This document shows, one piece after another, positions 33,536 through 41,878 of a stretch of 64,000 nt of DNA. Location of the stretch: assembly GCA_963770315.1 (NCBI GenBank), contig CAVYPC010000002.1:372001-436000 (forward strand). Direction: 5' to 3'. The position numbers were made by a program, and so were the translations under genes. This stretch comes from VRUE01 sp963770315 (lineage in GTDB: Bacteria; Actinomycetota; Thermoleophilia; Solirubrobacterales; 70-9). Position 1 is the stretch's first letter. Each line of letters starts with the position of its first letter. The notes beneath the pieces are model-generated. The model had not been told where the DNA came from. It saw only the letters and a program-made list of their open reading frames with translations, and made no database searches.

Positions 33536-34683
33536 GCTCGGCCTGCGGCGATCTCGATTCGCTCCTCACTGCTGGCGAAGAGGTAGCGGTTGATCTCGGC
33601 GAGGCCGCCGAGGTCGTGGACGTCTTCGTCCAGATAGGGGACGCGGATCACGCCCTTAGTGCGCAGCTCGGCCGCCAGGTGCTCGATGTTGAGGGCGTCG
33701 CGCTCGGCCAGCGCCTGGTAGTCGGCGAAGTTCTCAGCGACGCGCTGGGCCAGGTCCGCATCCCCCAGCTTCGCCGTCAACGCTCCGTCCAGGTCGGCGC
33801 CGTCGCCACGCAGGCGCTCGGCGGGATAGTGGACCTTGTTGACGATGACGCCGCCGAAGGGCAGCTTCGCCTCGACCAGCTTGCGGTGGAAGTAGACGGC
33901 CTCGTCGATCGGCTCGCCCTGGGGCCCGCAGATCACCAGGAAGCAGGTATGCGGATCGGCGAGCAGGTTGTTGACCCGTTTGGCGCGGGCCTGGAAGCCG
34001 TCGACCATGCCGCTGAAGGCGTTGAAGAACTCGGCCAAGTCGGCGAGCAGGTCGAAGCCGACGATGCGCTTCAGCACCCCCAGCGCCACCGTGGCGCTGC
34101 GCCCAGCAACCTTCGCCGCGATGCCGGTCGGCTTCATGAAGACCCGCAGCGAGCGGCCTTCGATGAACTGGGTGAGGCGCCGCGGGGCGTCGAGGAAGTC
34201 GAGCGCGTTGCGGGTCGGTGGCGTGTCGAGGACGAGCAGGTCGAAGCGCCCTGAGGTGTGCAGCTCGAACAGCTTCTCCATCGCCATGTACTCCTGTGAG
34301 CCGGCCAGCGCGTTGGATATCTGCTGGTAGATGCGGTTGTTCAGGACCCGGTCGCGCGACTCCTCGTCGGGCGCCTGGCGGGCGACGAGCTCGTCGAAGG
34401 TGGCCTTGGCGTCGAGCATCATCGCCCACAGCTCGCCCTTCATCTCGATCCCCTGCTGCTCGAAGAGCGCCGGGTCGACCCGGCTCGCCTCGTTGCCCAG
34501 CTCGCGCAGGCCGAGCGAGTCGGCGAGCCGCTTGGCCGGGTCGATCGTCAGCACGCAGACCCGCAGCCCACGCGCCGCCATGCCGGTGGCGATCGCCGCC
34601 GAGGTCGTCGTCTTGCCGACTCCGCCGGAGCCGGCGCAGATGCAGATGTCCTTGCCTTCGAGGATCTCGTCGACGGCCGGCAT
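33532..34683 (-). CDS. ArsA/GET3-like ATPase, first of a pair
   Basis: The start is at ATG 34683 (383 residues); longer upstream extensions only mirror the neighbour. It is a SIMIBI-class P-loop ATPase: CAGSGGVGKTTTSAAIA at about residues 14-30, VLTIDPAKRLADSLG, and DTPPTRNALDFLD. The deviant Walker A signature lysine (GKGGVGKT) is replaced by Ser here. A methionine- and Phe-rich helical section follows at about 165-225. The arrangement of two adjacent ArsA-like genes matches the actinobacterial pair represented by Rv3679/Rv3680. No arsenite pump or ArsR gene is present, so an arsenic role is unlikely. It lies seven bases downstream of its partner. Confidence 0.85.
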   Translation of the reverse strand: MPAVDEILEGKDICICAGSGGVGKTTTSAAIATGMAARGLRVCVLTIDPAKRLADSLGLRELGNEASRVDPALFEQQGIEMKGELWAMMLDAKATFDELVARQAPDEESRDRVLNNRIYQQISNALAGSQEYMAMEKLFELHTSGRFDLLVLDTPPTRNALDFLDAPRRLTQFIEGRSLRVFMKPTGIAAKVAGRSATVALGVLKRIVGFDLLADLAEFFNAFSGMVDGFQARAKRVNNLLADPHTCFLVICGPQGEPIDEAVYFHRKLVEAKLPFGGVIVNKVHYPAERLRGDGADLDGALTAKLGDADLAQRVAENFADYQALAERDALNIEHLAAELRTKGVIRVPYLDEDVHDLGGLAEINRYLFASSEERIEIAAGRA

Positions 34684-34690
34684 CAGTGGA

Positions 34691-35662
34691 TCACCCGAGC
34701 CTCTTGGCGAGCTGCTGTGCGGCCTTGACGCCCAGCTCCGGCTCGAAGAGGAAGGGGAGGGTCTTGACCGGAGCCTCGACTCTGCGGCGCAGGCGGGCGA
34801 GCTGGGCGCGCTGGGAGCGCGCACGCCCCTGCTCGGAGACCGCGGCACGCGCCGCGGCGCGTGCGATCCCGTTCTCGCCGCCGGCAAGCTCGGCGAGGCG
34901 CTCGGCCTCCTCCTTGGAGAAGCGCTCCGGGTAGAGCCCGTTGAGGTAGATGCGATCGACGGCGACGCCGACCTCGGAGCGAAGGTCCCGCTCCAGCGCC
35001 GCCGACTCGTTGACCGGCATCTCCTCCGGCAGGGCGACGATCGCGGTGCCGGTGTGCTCGTGGTCGGTGATCAGGCGATCGAGCTGCTGCGCCTGGGAGT
35101 GGATCGGGCCGACGCGGGCGATCGCGGCGAAGGTGCGCGGCGTCTGCAGGAAGCCGATCCCGTGCCCGGTGGCGGGGGCGTCGACGATCACCAGGTCGTA
35201 CTTGCGCCCGCTCTTCACCTTGCGGTCGAGTTGCGCCAGCTCCCAGATCTTGCCGATCGTGACCAGCTCCTTGAGGCCGGGGGTGGCGGCGGCGAGATAG
35301 GAGAAGATGCGGCTGCGAAAGAGCAGGTCGCGCATCGCCCGGACCTTGAGCTGGAGCAGGACGTACTCGCGCATCGACTCGTCGGGGTCGATCGAGATCG
35401 ACCAGAGGTTCTCCGCCATCTCGACCTCGTGGAAGCCGACCTCGGTGTGATCGAAGATTCGCGAGGCGTTCTCCTGAGAGGAGACCTCGCAGACGATCGT
35501 GCGCTTGCCCGCTTCGGCGGCGCGCAGGCCCAGCGCGACCGCGACGGTGGTCTTGCCGACTCCTCCCTTGCCGGTCACGAAGACCAGTCGCTTGTCGAGA
35601 ATGTCTGGGATTGGGGTGATTCCTAGCAATTTCGGGAGCCGGCAGGAAAAGCGGGTGCTCAT
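34691..35662 (-). CDS. ArsA/GET3-like ATPase, second of a pair
   Basis: This 323-residue protein starts at ATG 35662; the frame is open much farther upstream, but that part lies antisense to the ParA gene. It keeps the full deviant Walker A GKGGVGKTT at about residues 31-39 with the signature lysine, VCEVSSQENASRIF, and DAPATGHGIG. The signature lysine is present here but missing in the partner. An asymmetric heterodimer, where one subunit supplies the lysine to the other, would fit. It diverges from the ParA gene, with only 15 bases between the starts, so the two promoters overlap. Confidence 0.85.
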   Translation of the reverse strand: MSTRFSCRLPKLLGITPIPDILDKRLVFVTGKGGVGKTTVAVALGLRAAEAGKRTIVCEVSSQENASRIFDHTEVGFHEVEMAENLWSISIDPDESMREYVLLQLKVRAMRDLLFRSRIFSYLAAATPGLKELVTIGKIWELAQLDRKVKSGRKYDLVIVDAPATGHGIGFLQTPRTFAAIARVGPIHSQAQQLDRLITDHEHTGTAIVALPEEMPVNESAALERDLRSEVGVAVDRIYLNGLYPERFSKEEAERLAELAGGENGIARAAARAAVSEQGRARSQRAQLARLRRRVEAPVKTLPFLFEPELGVKAAQQLAKRLG

Positions 35663-35677
35663 GCGAATACCCGCGCA

Positions 35678-36757
35678 ATGGGATTCCTCAGCCGCAAGAA
35701 CAAGTCCGCGCCCGTCTCGACCGAAGATCCGCACCCGATCGTGGAGGAGCTTCAGGCGATGGAGGACGCCGTGCCCGAGAAGCCTCAGCCCGCGGATCCT
35801 GTCATCGAGGATGCGCCGGACACCGAGGTGGCCGAAGCCGAGGAGTGGGATGACGCGCCCGTTGCGCCGCAGGTCGCCATCGATCCGGATGCCGAGGATG
35901 AGGACGACGGCCCGGTCCGCTTCATGCCCAGGGACCTGATCGCGCCCAGCCGGCACGAAGCTGTGGTTGAAGAGCCCGCTGCCGAGGTCCCCACGAAGCA
36001 CGCCGAGGTGATCGCCTTTGCCAATCAGAAGGGTGGGGTCGCGAAGACCACCACGACGCTGAATCTCGCCGTTGCCTTCGCCGAGTCCGGGCACCGGGTG
36101 CTCTGCATCGACCTCGACCCGCAGGGGAACCTGACGATGAGCCAGGGGATCGATCCCGACAAGGTCGAGAAGAGCCTCTATGACGTGCTCGTCAACGACA
36201 TGCCGATCAGCGAGATCATCCAGCACCGCGAGATCGACATCGCCGTCGCCTCGATCGACCTGGCCGGAGCGGAGATCGCGATGAGCACCAAGATCGGCCG
36301 CGAGCGCTCGCTGGAGAAGGCGCTGAAAGAGGTCTCCGGCGACTACGACTTCGTCTGCATCGACACGCCGCCCAGCCTTGGGCTGCTGACGATCAACGCG
36401 CTGACCGCGGCCAACAAGGTGATCGTCCCCGTTCAGTGCGAGTATCTCTCGATGCGCGGATTGGTCCAGCTTCAGAACACGCTCAAGATGATCCAGGAGA
36501 ACCTCAACCCGGACGTCAGGATCGAGGGCATCCTGCCGACGATGCTGGACTCGCGCACCGTCCACGCCAAGGAGGCGGTGGAGATCCTCGAAGAGAACTT
36601 CGGCGACCTGGTCTTCCGCTCGCGCATCCGCAAGGCGATCAAATTCGCCGAGGCTCCGGTCAAAGGCGCCAGCGTGCTCAAGTACGATTCCCAGAGCAAC
36701 GCGGCCGGCTACTACCGAGAGCTGGCGAAGGAGGTCTTGGCGAATGAGTCGGCGTAA
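35678..36757 (+). CDS. ParA/Soj-like ATPase with acidic N-terminal extension
   Basis: This is a 359-residue protein. Residues 1-108 are a low-complexity acidic, proline-containing extension not found in typical Soj. The ParA core follows: deviant Walker A KGGVAKTTTT starting at K118, CIDLDPQGNLTMSQG, CIDTPPSLGLLTINAL, and a Soj-like C-terminus (SRIRKAIKFAEAPVKGASV, nucleoid-binding region by analogy). No ParB gene is adjacent. The gene ends 14 bases inside ftsZ, which suggests a division-site positioning role like MipZ or PomZ instead of plasmid or origin partition. That role is inference from coupling. Confidence 0.85.
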   Translation: MGFLSRKNKSAPVSTEDPHPIVEELQAMEDAVPEKPQPADPVIEDAPDTEVAEAEEWDDAPVAPQVAIDPDAEDEDDGPVRFMPRDLIAPSRHEAVVEEPAAEVPTKHAEVIAFANQKGGVAKTTTTLNLAVAFAESGHRVLCIDLDPQGNLTMSQGIDPDKVEKSLYDVLVNDMPISEIIQHREIDIAVASIDLAGAEIAMSTKIGRERSLEKALKEVSGDYDFVCIDTPPSLGLLTINALTAANKVIVPVQCEYLSMRGLVQLQNTLKMIQENLNPDVRIEGILPTMLDSRTVHAKEAVEILEENFGDLVFRSRIRKAIKFAEAPVKGASVLKYDSQSNAAGYYRELAKEVLANESA

Positions 36758-38153
36758 GCGGGCGAGCATGCGTGAGGGTCCCCTCTCGGACCTCTTCCGC
36801 TCTACGTCTGAGGATGCCCCGCTCGATCCGCCCGAGGGACCAGGGTCTCAGCCTGCGGGTCCTGTCGCGGGCCAGGACTCCTCGTCCTCGCAGGCTGCGG
36901 GCGAGGGGCCCAGCCCCACGCCACCCGCGGGAGAGGCGCCGCCCGCCGACAGCGCCGAGGGATCAACCGAGTCTCCCCCCGAGCGCCTGAAAAGAGTCTT
37001 CTCCGAGGAACCGGCTCCCCGGCACGAACCGCCCTCTGAGACTCCCCGCTACGGGCGGGAGGAACCCGAGTACGAGCCGCCGGGCAGCGGTGAGCCGCAC
37101 CAGCCCGTTATCCGGGTCGTGGGGGTCGGCGGTGCCGGCGTCAACGCGGTCAACCGGATGGTCGACGCGAACGTGCCCGGGGTCGAGTTCATGGCTGTCA
37201 ACACCGATCTTCAGTCGCTGCAGCTCTGCGTCGCCGACGTCACCGTCCACATCGGCGACGAGCAGACGCGGGGCCTCGGCGCCGGCGCCGACCCAGAGGT
37301 CGGCCACCGCTCGGCCTTCGAGGAGCAGGACAAGATCAAGCGCCTGCTCAAGGGCTCCGACATGGTCTTCGTCGCCGCCGGCGCCGGCGGCGGAACCGGC
37401 AGTGGCGCCGCCCCGGTCGTCGCCCGCCTCGCCCGCGAGGTCGGCGCGCTGACCGTCGGCATCGTCACCAAGCCGTTCAGCTTCGAGGGCTCCCGGCGCG
37501 GCGCCCAGGCCGGCAAGGGGATCGAGGAGCTGGCGGCGGAGGTCGACACGCTGATCGTCGTTCCCAACGACCGCCTGCTCGAGGTCCTCGACCAGCACAC
37601 CTCGATGGTCGAGGCCTTCCAGGTTGCCGACGACGTGCTGCGCCAGGGCGTGCAGGGGATCTCCGATCTGGTCACCCTGCCGGCCGTGATCAACCTCGAC
37701 TTCGCCGACGTGCGCACGATCATGTCCGAAGCCGGCCGGGCGCTGCTCGGGATCGGCATGGGCAGCGGCGAGGGCCGCGGCCTGCTGGCCGCCGAGAAAG
37801 CGATCTCCTCACCCCTGCTGGAGACCTCGATGGAGGGGGCGCGGGCGATCCTGCTCTCGATCACCGGCGGGCCCGACCTCTCGCTGGTGGAAGTCAGTGA
37901 GGCGGCGAAGCTGGTCGGCGAGGCCGCCCATCCCGACGCCAACATCATCTTCGGCGCCAACATCGACGAGGAGCTGGGCGACCAGATATGGGTCACCGTC
38001 GTCGCCACCCGCTTCGACGGCCAACCGGTGCCCCGTCGCAGCGCGGAGCCGATGATCCGTCGCACCAAGGACGCCGGCCGCGGCCGCACGCCGCGCAACG
38101 AGAAAGCCGGCGAGCTGAGCAGCCTCGACGTCCCCGAGTTCCTACCCGGGTAG
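36744..38153 (+). CDS. ftsZ: Cell division GTPase FtsZ with N-terminal extension
   Basis: This 469-residue protein starts at ATG 36744, with AAGGAGG ten bases upstream, overlapping the ParA gene end. The tubulin-like core begins near residue 120 (VIRVVGVGGAGVNAVNRM). It includes TRGLGAGADPEVG, the GTP-binding G-box GGGTGSG (215-221) and the T7 loop NLDFADV (317-323), so GTPase residues are intact. The C-terminal tail LDVPEFLPG is the conserved FtsA/SepF/ZipA-binding peptide. The first 118 residues are a Pro/Ser/Glu-rich disordered extension, unusual because most FtsZ proteins start within about 15 residues of the core. The gene is outside a division/cell-wall cluster. Confidence 0.93.
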   Translation: MSRRKRASMREGPLSDLFRSTSEDAPLDPPEGPGSQPAGPVAGQDSSSSQAAGEGPSPTPPAGEAPPADSAEGSTESPPERLKRVFSEEPAPRHEPPSETPRYGREEPEYEPPGSGEPHQPVIRVVGVGGAGVNAVNRMVDANVPGVEFMAVNTDLQSLQLCVADVTVHIGDEQTRGLGAGADPEVGHRSAFEEQDKIKRLLKGSDMVFVAAGAGGGTGSGAAPVVARLAREVGALTVGIVTKPFSFEGSRRGAQAGKGIEELAAEVDTLIVVPNDRLLEVLDQHTSMVEAFQVADDVLRQGVQGISDLVTLPAVINLDFADVRTIMSEAGRALLGIGMGSGEGRGLLAAEKAISSPLLETSMEGARAILLSITGGPDLSLVEVSEAAKLVGEAAHPDANIIFGANIDEELGDQIWVTVVATRFDGQPVPRRSAEPMIRRTKDAGRGRTPRNEKAGELSSLDVPEFLPG

Positions 38154-38163
38154 CTCCCGCGCC

Positions 38164-39669
38164 ATGAACGGCGTCGTCGCGGCGGGCCACCCCCTCACCG
38201 CCGAGGCGGGGGCAGATGCTCTGCGCGAAGGAGGCAACGCGGTCGATGCCGCGGTGGCCGCGGCGCTCGCCTCCTTCGCCGTCGAGAGCCCGCTGACCGG
38301 CTTCGGCGCGGGCGGCTTCATGATGGTCAGTCGCGGTGAGGAGACCGTCCTGATCGACTTCTTCGTCGCGGCGCCGGGCAAGGACGGGATCGAGCGCGGC
38401 GAGGAGCTGGTCCCCGTGCCCGTCCACTTTGACGAGGAGACGGTGCAGACGTTCTACGTCGGCCCGGCTTCGTGCGGGGTGCCGGGGACGGCGGCGGGGC
38501 TGGAGCTGGCGCTCCGGCGGTTCGGCACGGCGCCGCTGGCCGACCTCAACGGCGCGGCGGTGCGGCTCGCCCGCGAGGGCGCCCCGGTCAACGCCGAGCA
38601 GGCCTACATCCTCGAGATCCTCTGGCCGATCCACGAGCGGCTGGCCGAGACCCGGCAGCTCTACGCGCCGCGGGGGCGGCCGTTGGCCGAGGGCGACGTC
38701 TTCCGCTTCCCGGAGCTGGCCGAGGCGCTGGAGCGCTTCGGTGCCGAAGGCGCCGAGCCCTTCTACCGCGGCGAGGTTGCCGCGGCGCTATGCGGTCATG
38801 TGGCCGCGCACGGCGGCACCCTGGGACCGACCGATTTGGCCGGATACGAGGCGATCGAGCGGCGTCCGATCCGGACGCTCTTTCGCGGCGCCGAAGTGCT
38901 GACCAACCCGCCGCCCTCGTCGGGCGGGATCCTGATCGCCTACACGCTTGGCCTGCTGGAGCGGCTGGGGGAGCACAGCGGTCCCGAGCAGCTGGTCGCG
39001 GCGATGGATGCCGCCAACCGCGCCCGCGGCGAGGAGTTCGCTGAAGCGCTCTACGGCGAGGGCCTCGAGGCAGCGCTGCTCGACCCCGCCCGGCTCGACC
39101 TGAAGGCCGGCGACCTGCTGGGCTCGACCACCCATATCGCCGTTCTCGACGAAGACGGGATGTGCGCCAGCGTCACCTGCTCGAACGGCTCGGGGTCCGG
39201 CGTCCTCGTGCCCGGCACCGGGGTGATCCTCAACAACATGCTCGGTGAGGAGGACCTCAACCCGCTTGGCTTCCACGCGATCGCACCCGGGCGCCGAGTG
39301 CCCTCGATGATGGCGCCGACGGTGGTGCGACGCGATGGCGAGATCGAGCTCGGCCTGGGCAGCGCCGGCTCCAACCGGATCCGTTCGGCGATCGTGCAGA
39401 CGGTGGTGCGGGCGGTCGAGCAGGGGATGAGCGCCGGCGACGCGGTGCGGGCGCCGCGCCTGCACTTCGAGCAGGGAATCGTCCAGGCCGAGCCGGGGAT
39501 CGACGAGGAGGCGCTGGCGCGGATCGAGGCGCGCGGCATCCCGGTCCTGCGCCGGCCGCGGATCAACCTCTTCTTCGGCGGCGTGCAGGCGGTCGCCCGC
39601 GATCGCGCCACCGGCGCCCTGAGCGGCGGCGGCGATCCCCGTCGCGGCGGCGCGGTCGCCACCGCCTGA
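38164..39669 (+). CDS. Gamma-glutamyltransferase family protein, divergent active site
   Basis: This 501-residue Ntn-hydrolase precursor starts at ATG 38164. The autocatalytic cleavage and nucleophile threonine is T322 in GSTTHIAVLDEDG. The PPPSSGG loop and the TGVILNN region are present. Two substrate-binding residues of classical GGT are changed: the Arg of the DFRE motif is Phe (DFFVAAP, residues 65-71), and the LNNxMDDF region reads LNNMLGEEDL. There is no signal peptide, so it acts in the cytoplasm. The substrate may therefore differ from glutathione; acylase-like activity is possible. It follows ftsZ by ten bases in the same direction. Confidence 0.85.
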   Translation: MNGVVAAGHPLTAEAGADALREGGNAVDAAVAAALASFAVESPLTGFGAGGFMMVSRGEETVLIDFFVAAPGKDGIERGEELVPVPVHFDEETVQTFYVGPASCGVPGTAAGLELALRRFGTAPLADLNGAAVRLAREGAPVNAEQAYILEILWPIHERLAETRQLYAPRGRPLAEGDVFRFPELAEALERFGAEGAEPFYRGEVAAALCGHVAAHGGTLGPTDLAGYEAIERRPIRTLFRGAEVLTNPPPSSGGILIAYTLGLLERLGEHSGPEQLVAAMDAANRARGEEFAEALYGEGLEAALLDPARLDLKAGDLLGSTTHIAVLDEDGMCASVTCSNGSGSGVLVPGTGVILNNMLGEEDLNPLGFHAIAPGRRVPSMMAPTVVRRDGEIELGLGSAGSNRIRSAIVQTVVRAVEQGMSAGDAVRAPRLHFEQGIVQAEPGIDEEALARIEARGIPVLRRPRINLFFGGVQAVARDRATGALSGGGDPRRGGAVATA

Positions 39670-39735
39670 GGCGCGTGTAGCTGGTCGACCCACCCTGGGT
39701 GATCCAATTACCAGCACGTCCTAGTAGGCGTAAGA

Positions 39736-40857
39736 ATGGGGCCGATGATCGATTTCGAGGCGGAGGGACTGCTCGACGACGTCGGGGGCGAGGCCCGCGA
39801 GGCGCGGCGCGAGCTGCTCGAGCGCCTCGCCGGCGAAGGCGTCGCGCTGGAGGATCTGCGCGAGGCGGTCGAAGGCGGGCGCATCACCCTGCTGCCGGTC
39901 GAGCGGGCGCTGGCCGGCGACGGCCCCCGCTACACCCCGCGTGAAATCGCCGAGCTCGCGGGCGTCGATCTCGACCTGCTCCAGCGCGCCACGGCCGCCC
40001 TCGGCATCCCCAACCCCGATCCCGACGATCGCTCTCTGACCGGTGCCGATCTGGAGGAGGCCCGGCGCGTCGGCGCCTTCCGCGAAGCCGGCCTGCCCGA
40101 GGAGGGGATCGTGCAGGTGGCGCGGACGATCGGGATGGCGACGGCGCGGATCGCCGAGGCCAACCGGGACCTGGTCGTCCGCACGCTGATGCAGCCGGGG
40201 GACACCGAGCAGGATCTGGCCCTGCGCTTCGCCGCCGCCGCCGAGTACATGCTGCCGATCTTCGAGCCGACCCTCTCGTATGCCTTTCGCTCCCACATGC
40301 TCGAGCAGATCCGTCGCGATGTGATTGGCGCCGCCGACCTCGCCGCCGGCCAGCCCGGTGCGATGTCGGCGGTATCGGTCTGCTTCGCTGACCTCGTCGG
40401 CTTCACCAAGCTCGGCGAGCAGGTCGAGACCGAAGAGCTTGGCTTGATCGCCGGTCGCCTCGACGAGCTGGCGACCTCGGTGGCGGAGCCACCGGTGCGG
40501 CTGGTGAAGCTGATCGGCGACGCCGCCATGCTCGTCTCCACCGACGCGATGGCGATGGTCGAGGCGGCGCTGCGGATGGTCGAGGCCGCCGACGAGGAAG
40601 GCGACGATTTCCCGCGCCTGCGGGCGGGAATCGCCCACGGCTCGGTCCACGTGCAGGCGGGCGACTACTACGGCCGCCCGGTCAACCTGGCAAGCCGCCT
40701 GACCGCGATAGCCAAACCCGGCAGCGTCCTGCTCGACGCCGCCGCCAAAGCCGCGGCGGGCGAGGGCTTCGACTACTCCTACGCCGGCGAGAAACGCCTC
40801 AAGGGCTTCGACTCCCGCACCAAGCTCTTCCGCGCCCGCCGCCCCGACCCCAAATAG
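39736..40857 (+). CDS. Class III adenylyl cyclase with helical N-terminal domain
   Basis: This 373-residue soluble protein starts at ATG 39736. The N-terminal 200 residues are helical with a MerR-like stretch (YTPREIAELAGVDLDLLQRAT), as in the mycobacterial Rv2212 type. The cyclase homology domain covers about 210-370. Metal-binding residues are D219 (FADLVGFTKL) and D262 (LIGDAAML). The base-selecting pair is K258 and D310, which is the adenylyl signature, and the transition-state residues are N317 and R321 (VNLASRL). It should make cAMP. A CRP-like GTGA-N6-TCAC site is present near etfB at 60.46 kb, but that link is speculative. Confidence 0.9.
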   Translation: MGPMIDFEAEGLLDDVGGEAREARRELLERLAGEGVALEDLREAVEGGRITLLPVERALAGDGPRYTPREIAELAGVDLDLLQRATAALGIPNPDPDDRSLTGADLEEARRVGAFREAGLPEEGIVQVARTIGMATARIAEANRDLVVRTLMQPGDTEQDLALRFAAAAEYMLPIFEPTLSYAFRSHMLEQIRRDVIGAADLAAGQPGAMSAVSVCFADLVGFTKLGEQVETEELGLIAGRLDELATSVAEPPVRLVKLIGDAAMLVSTDAMAMVEAALRMVEAADEEGDDFPRLRAGIAHGSVHVQAGDYYGRPVNLASRLTAIAKPGSVLLDAAAKAAAGEGFDYSYAGEKRLKGFDSRTKLFRARRPDPK

Positions 40858-40876
40858 GGGGGCGAATTCAGGTCGA

Positions 40877-40916
40877 TTGAAGCCTTTACCCCACGATTGT
40901 GGGGAAAAGGCAGCAA
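40877..40916. repeat. Palindromic repeat family, copy A
   Basis: Arms 40877-40894 and 40899-40916 (18 bases, three mismatches) flank the loop GATT; the inner arm is CCCCAC/GTGGGG. The preceding AGGTCGATTGAAGC (40870-40883) is identical to copy C. The GTG start of the nuclease gene is the first codon of the right arm. Confidence 0.75.
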
Positions 40917-41813
40917 GATACGGCGGGGCAGGTCTGGGATTTGGTTCGCAGGCAGCATGGCGTGGTGACCCGGTCGCAACTGCTCGAGCTCGGGCTCGGC
41001 CCGCGCTTGATCGAGCATCGCATCGCGAAGGGTCGTTTGCATCGGCTCTGGCGCGGTATCTACGTCGTCGGGCGACCTGAAGTGAGCCAGAAGGGCCGTT
41101 GGATGGGGGCCGTGCTGAGCTGCGGCCCCCAGGCGCTGCTCAGCCACCGCAGCGCGGCGGCGCTGTGGGATCTCGCGCCAACCTCGGCCATGCGGGCAAT
41201 CGACGTAGTAGTCCCGACGGGGACATTCCGTCGGCGCCCCGGGATCGAAGTGCACAGGCGAGTTGACCTGGGGCTGGAGCACCGTCGCGAGGTAGCGGAG
41301 ATACCCCTGACGGACCCGGTCTCGACGCTCGTCGATCTTGCCTCCTGTGCGCCAGGATGGCGAGTGGAGCAGGCGATCAACTCGGCGGATCGTCTTGGCC
41401 TAGTCGATCCCGAAGTGCTTCGGCGCACCGTTGCGGAGCTCGGGCCGAGACCTGGCATGGCCCGCATGCGACGGCTGTTGGGACTCGACGCCCTCACCGA
41501 CACCGGCCTGGAGCGCAAGTTCTTGGCGATCGTACGGGCCGCCAAGCTGCCCACGCCCGAAACGCAGACCTCGGTGAATGACTACCGGGTCGACTTCTAC
41601 TGGCCGCAGCTCGGCCTGGTCGTGGAGACGGACGGTTGGCGTTATCACCGGACATCAGGGGAGCAGGCGACCGATCATCGCCGCGACCAAACGCACGTGA
41701 CATCCGGCCTCGTCAGTCTGCGCATCGCCGAAGACCAAATCCGCTACGAGCCCGATTACGTGCGCCGTACTCTCACCGCCGTGGTCGCCCGGATCGAAGA
41801 GAGCCGCCCCTGA
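40899..41813 (+). CDS. AbiEi-like winged helix fused to DUF559 nuclease domain
   Basis: This 304-residue protein starts at GTG 40899, which lies inside a palindrome. The N-terminal winged helix matches AbiEi-type antitoxin domains (QVWDLVRRQHGVVTRSQLLE, RLHRLWRGIYVVG). The C-terminal 90 residues match the DUF559/Vsr-like PD-(D/E)xK nuclease fold: LERKFLAIVRAAKLP, then DYRVDFYWPQLGLVVETDG with the catalytic D...ExD pattern. No AbiEii nucleotidyltransferase toxin is adjacent, so it is not a classical toxin-antitoxin pair. Copies of one palindrome family lie exactly at its 5' end and directly after its stop codon, suggesting that gene and palindromes form a unit. Confidence 0.82.
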   Translation: MGKRQQDTAGQVWDLVRRQHGVVTRSQLLELGLGPRLIEHRIAKGRLHRLWRGIYVVGRPEVSQKGRWMGAVLSCGPQALLSHRSAAALWDLAPTSAMRAIDVVVPTGTFRRRPGIEVHRRVDLGLEHRREVAEIPLTDPVSTLVDLASCAPGWRVEQAINSADRLGLVDPEVLRRTVAELGPRPGMARMRRLLGLDALTDTGLERKFLAIVRAAKLPTPETQTSVNDYRVDFYWPQLGLVVETDGWRYHRTSGEQATDHRRDQTHVTSGLVSLRIAEDQIRYEPDYVRRTLTAVVARIEESRP

Positions 41814-41814
41814 T

Positions 41815-41856
41815 GTTGCAGCTTTTTCCCACCCATGGTGGGGACAATGCTGCAAT
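41815..41856. repeat. Palindromic repeat family, copy B
   Basis: An imperfect hairpin centred on CCATGG runs from GTTGCAGC to GCTGCAAT, with CCCAC/GTGGGG inside as in copy A. It starts two bases after the nuclease stop codon and ends 22 bases before the 3' end of the convergent methyltransferase gene. It may double as a bidirectional terminator. Confidence 0.75.
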
Positions 41857-41878
41857 CGGCCGCGTCCCCCGCGCGGGC

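Noticed and set aside
33532..35662. Arsenic resistance operon
   Set aside because: Two ArsA-like ATPases are present but there is no ArsB, Acr3, ArsC or ArsR gene. The pair fits the general actinobacterial GET3-like arrangement.
35663..36769. Possible long N-terminal extension of the second ArsA-like protein
   Set aside because: The extension lies entirely antisense to the ParA gene and has no family similarity. The start at 35662 gives normal family length.
40899..41813. Type IV toxin-antitoxin locus
   Set aside because: Only the AbiEi-like winged helix is present, fused to a nuclease domain. No AbiEii-like toxin gene is adjacent.
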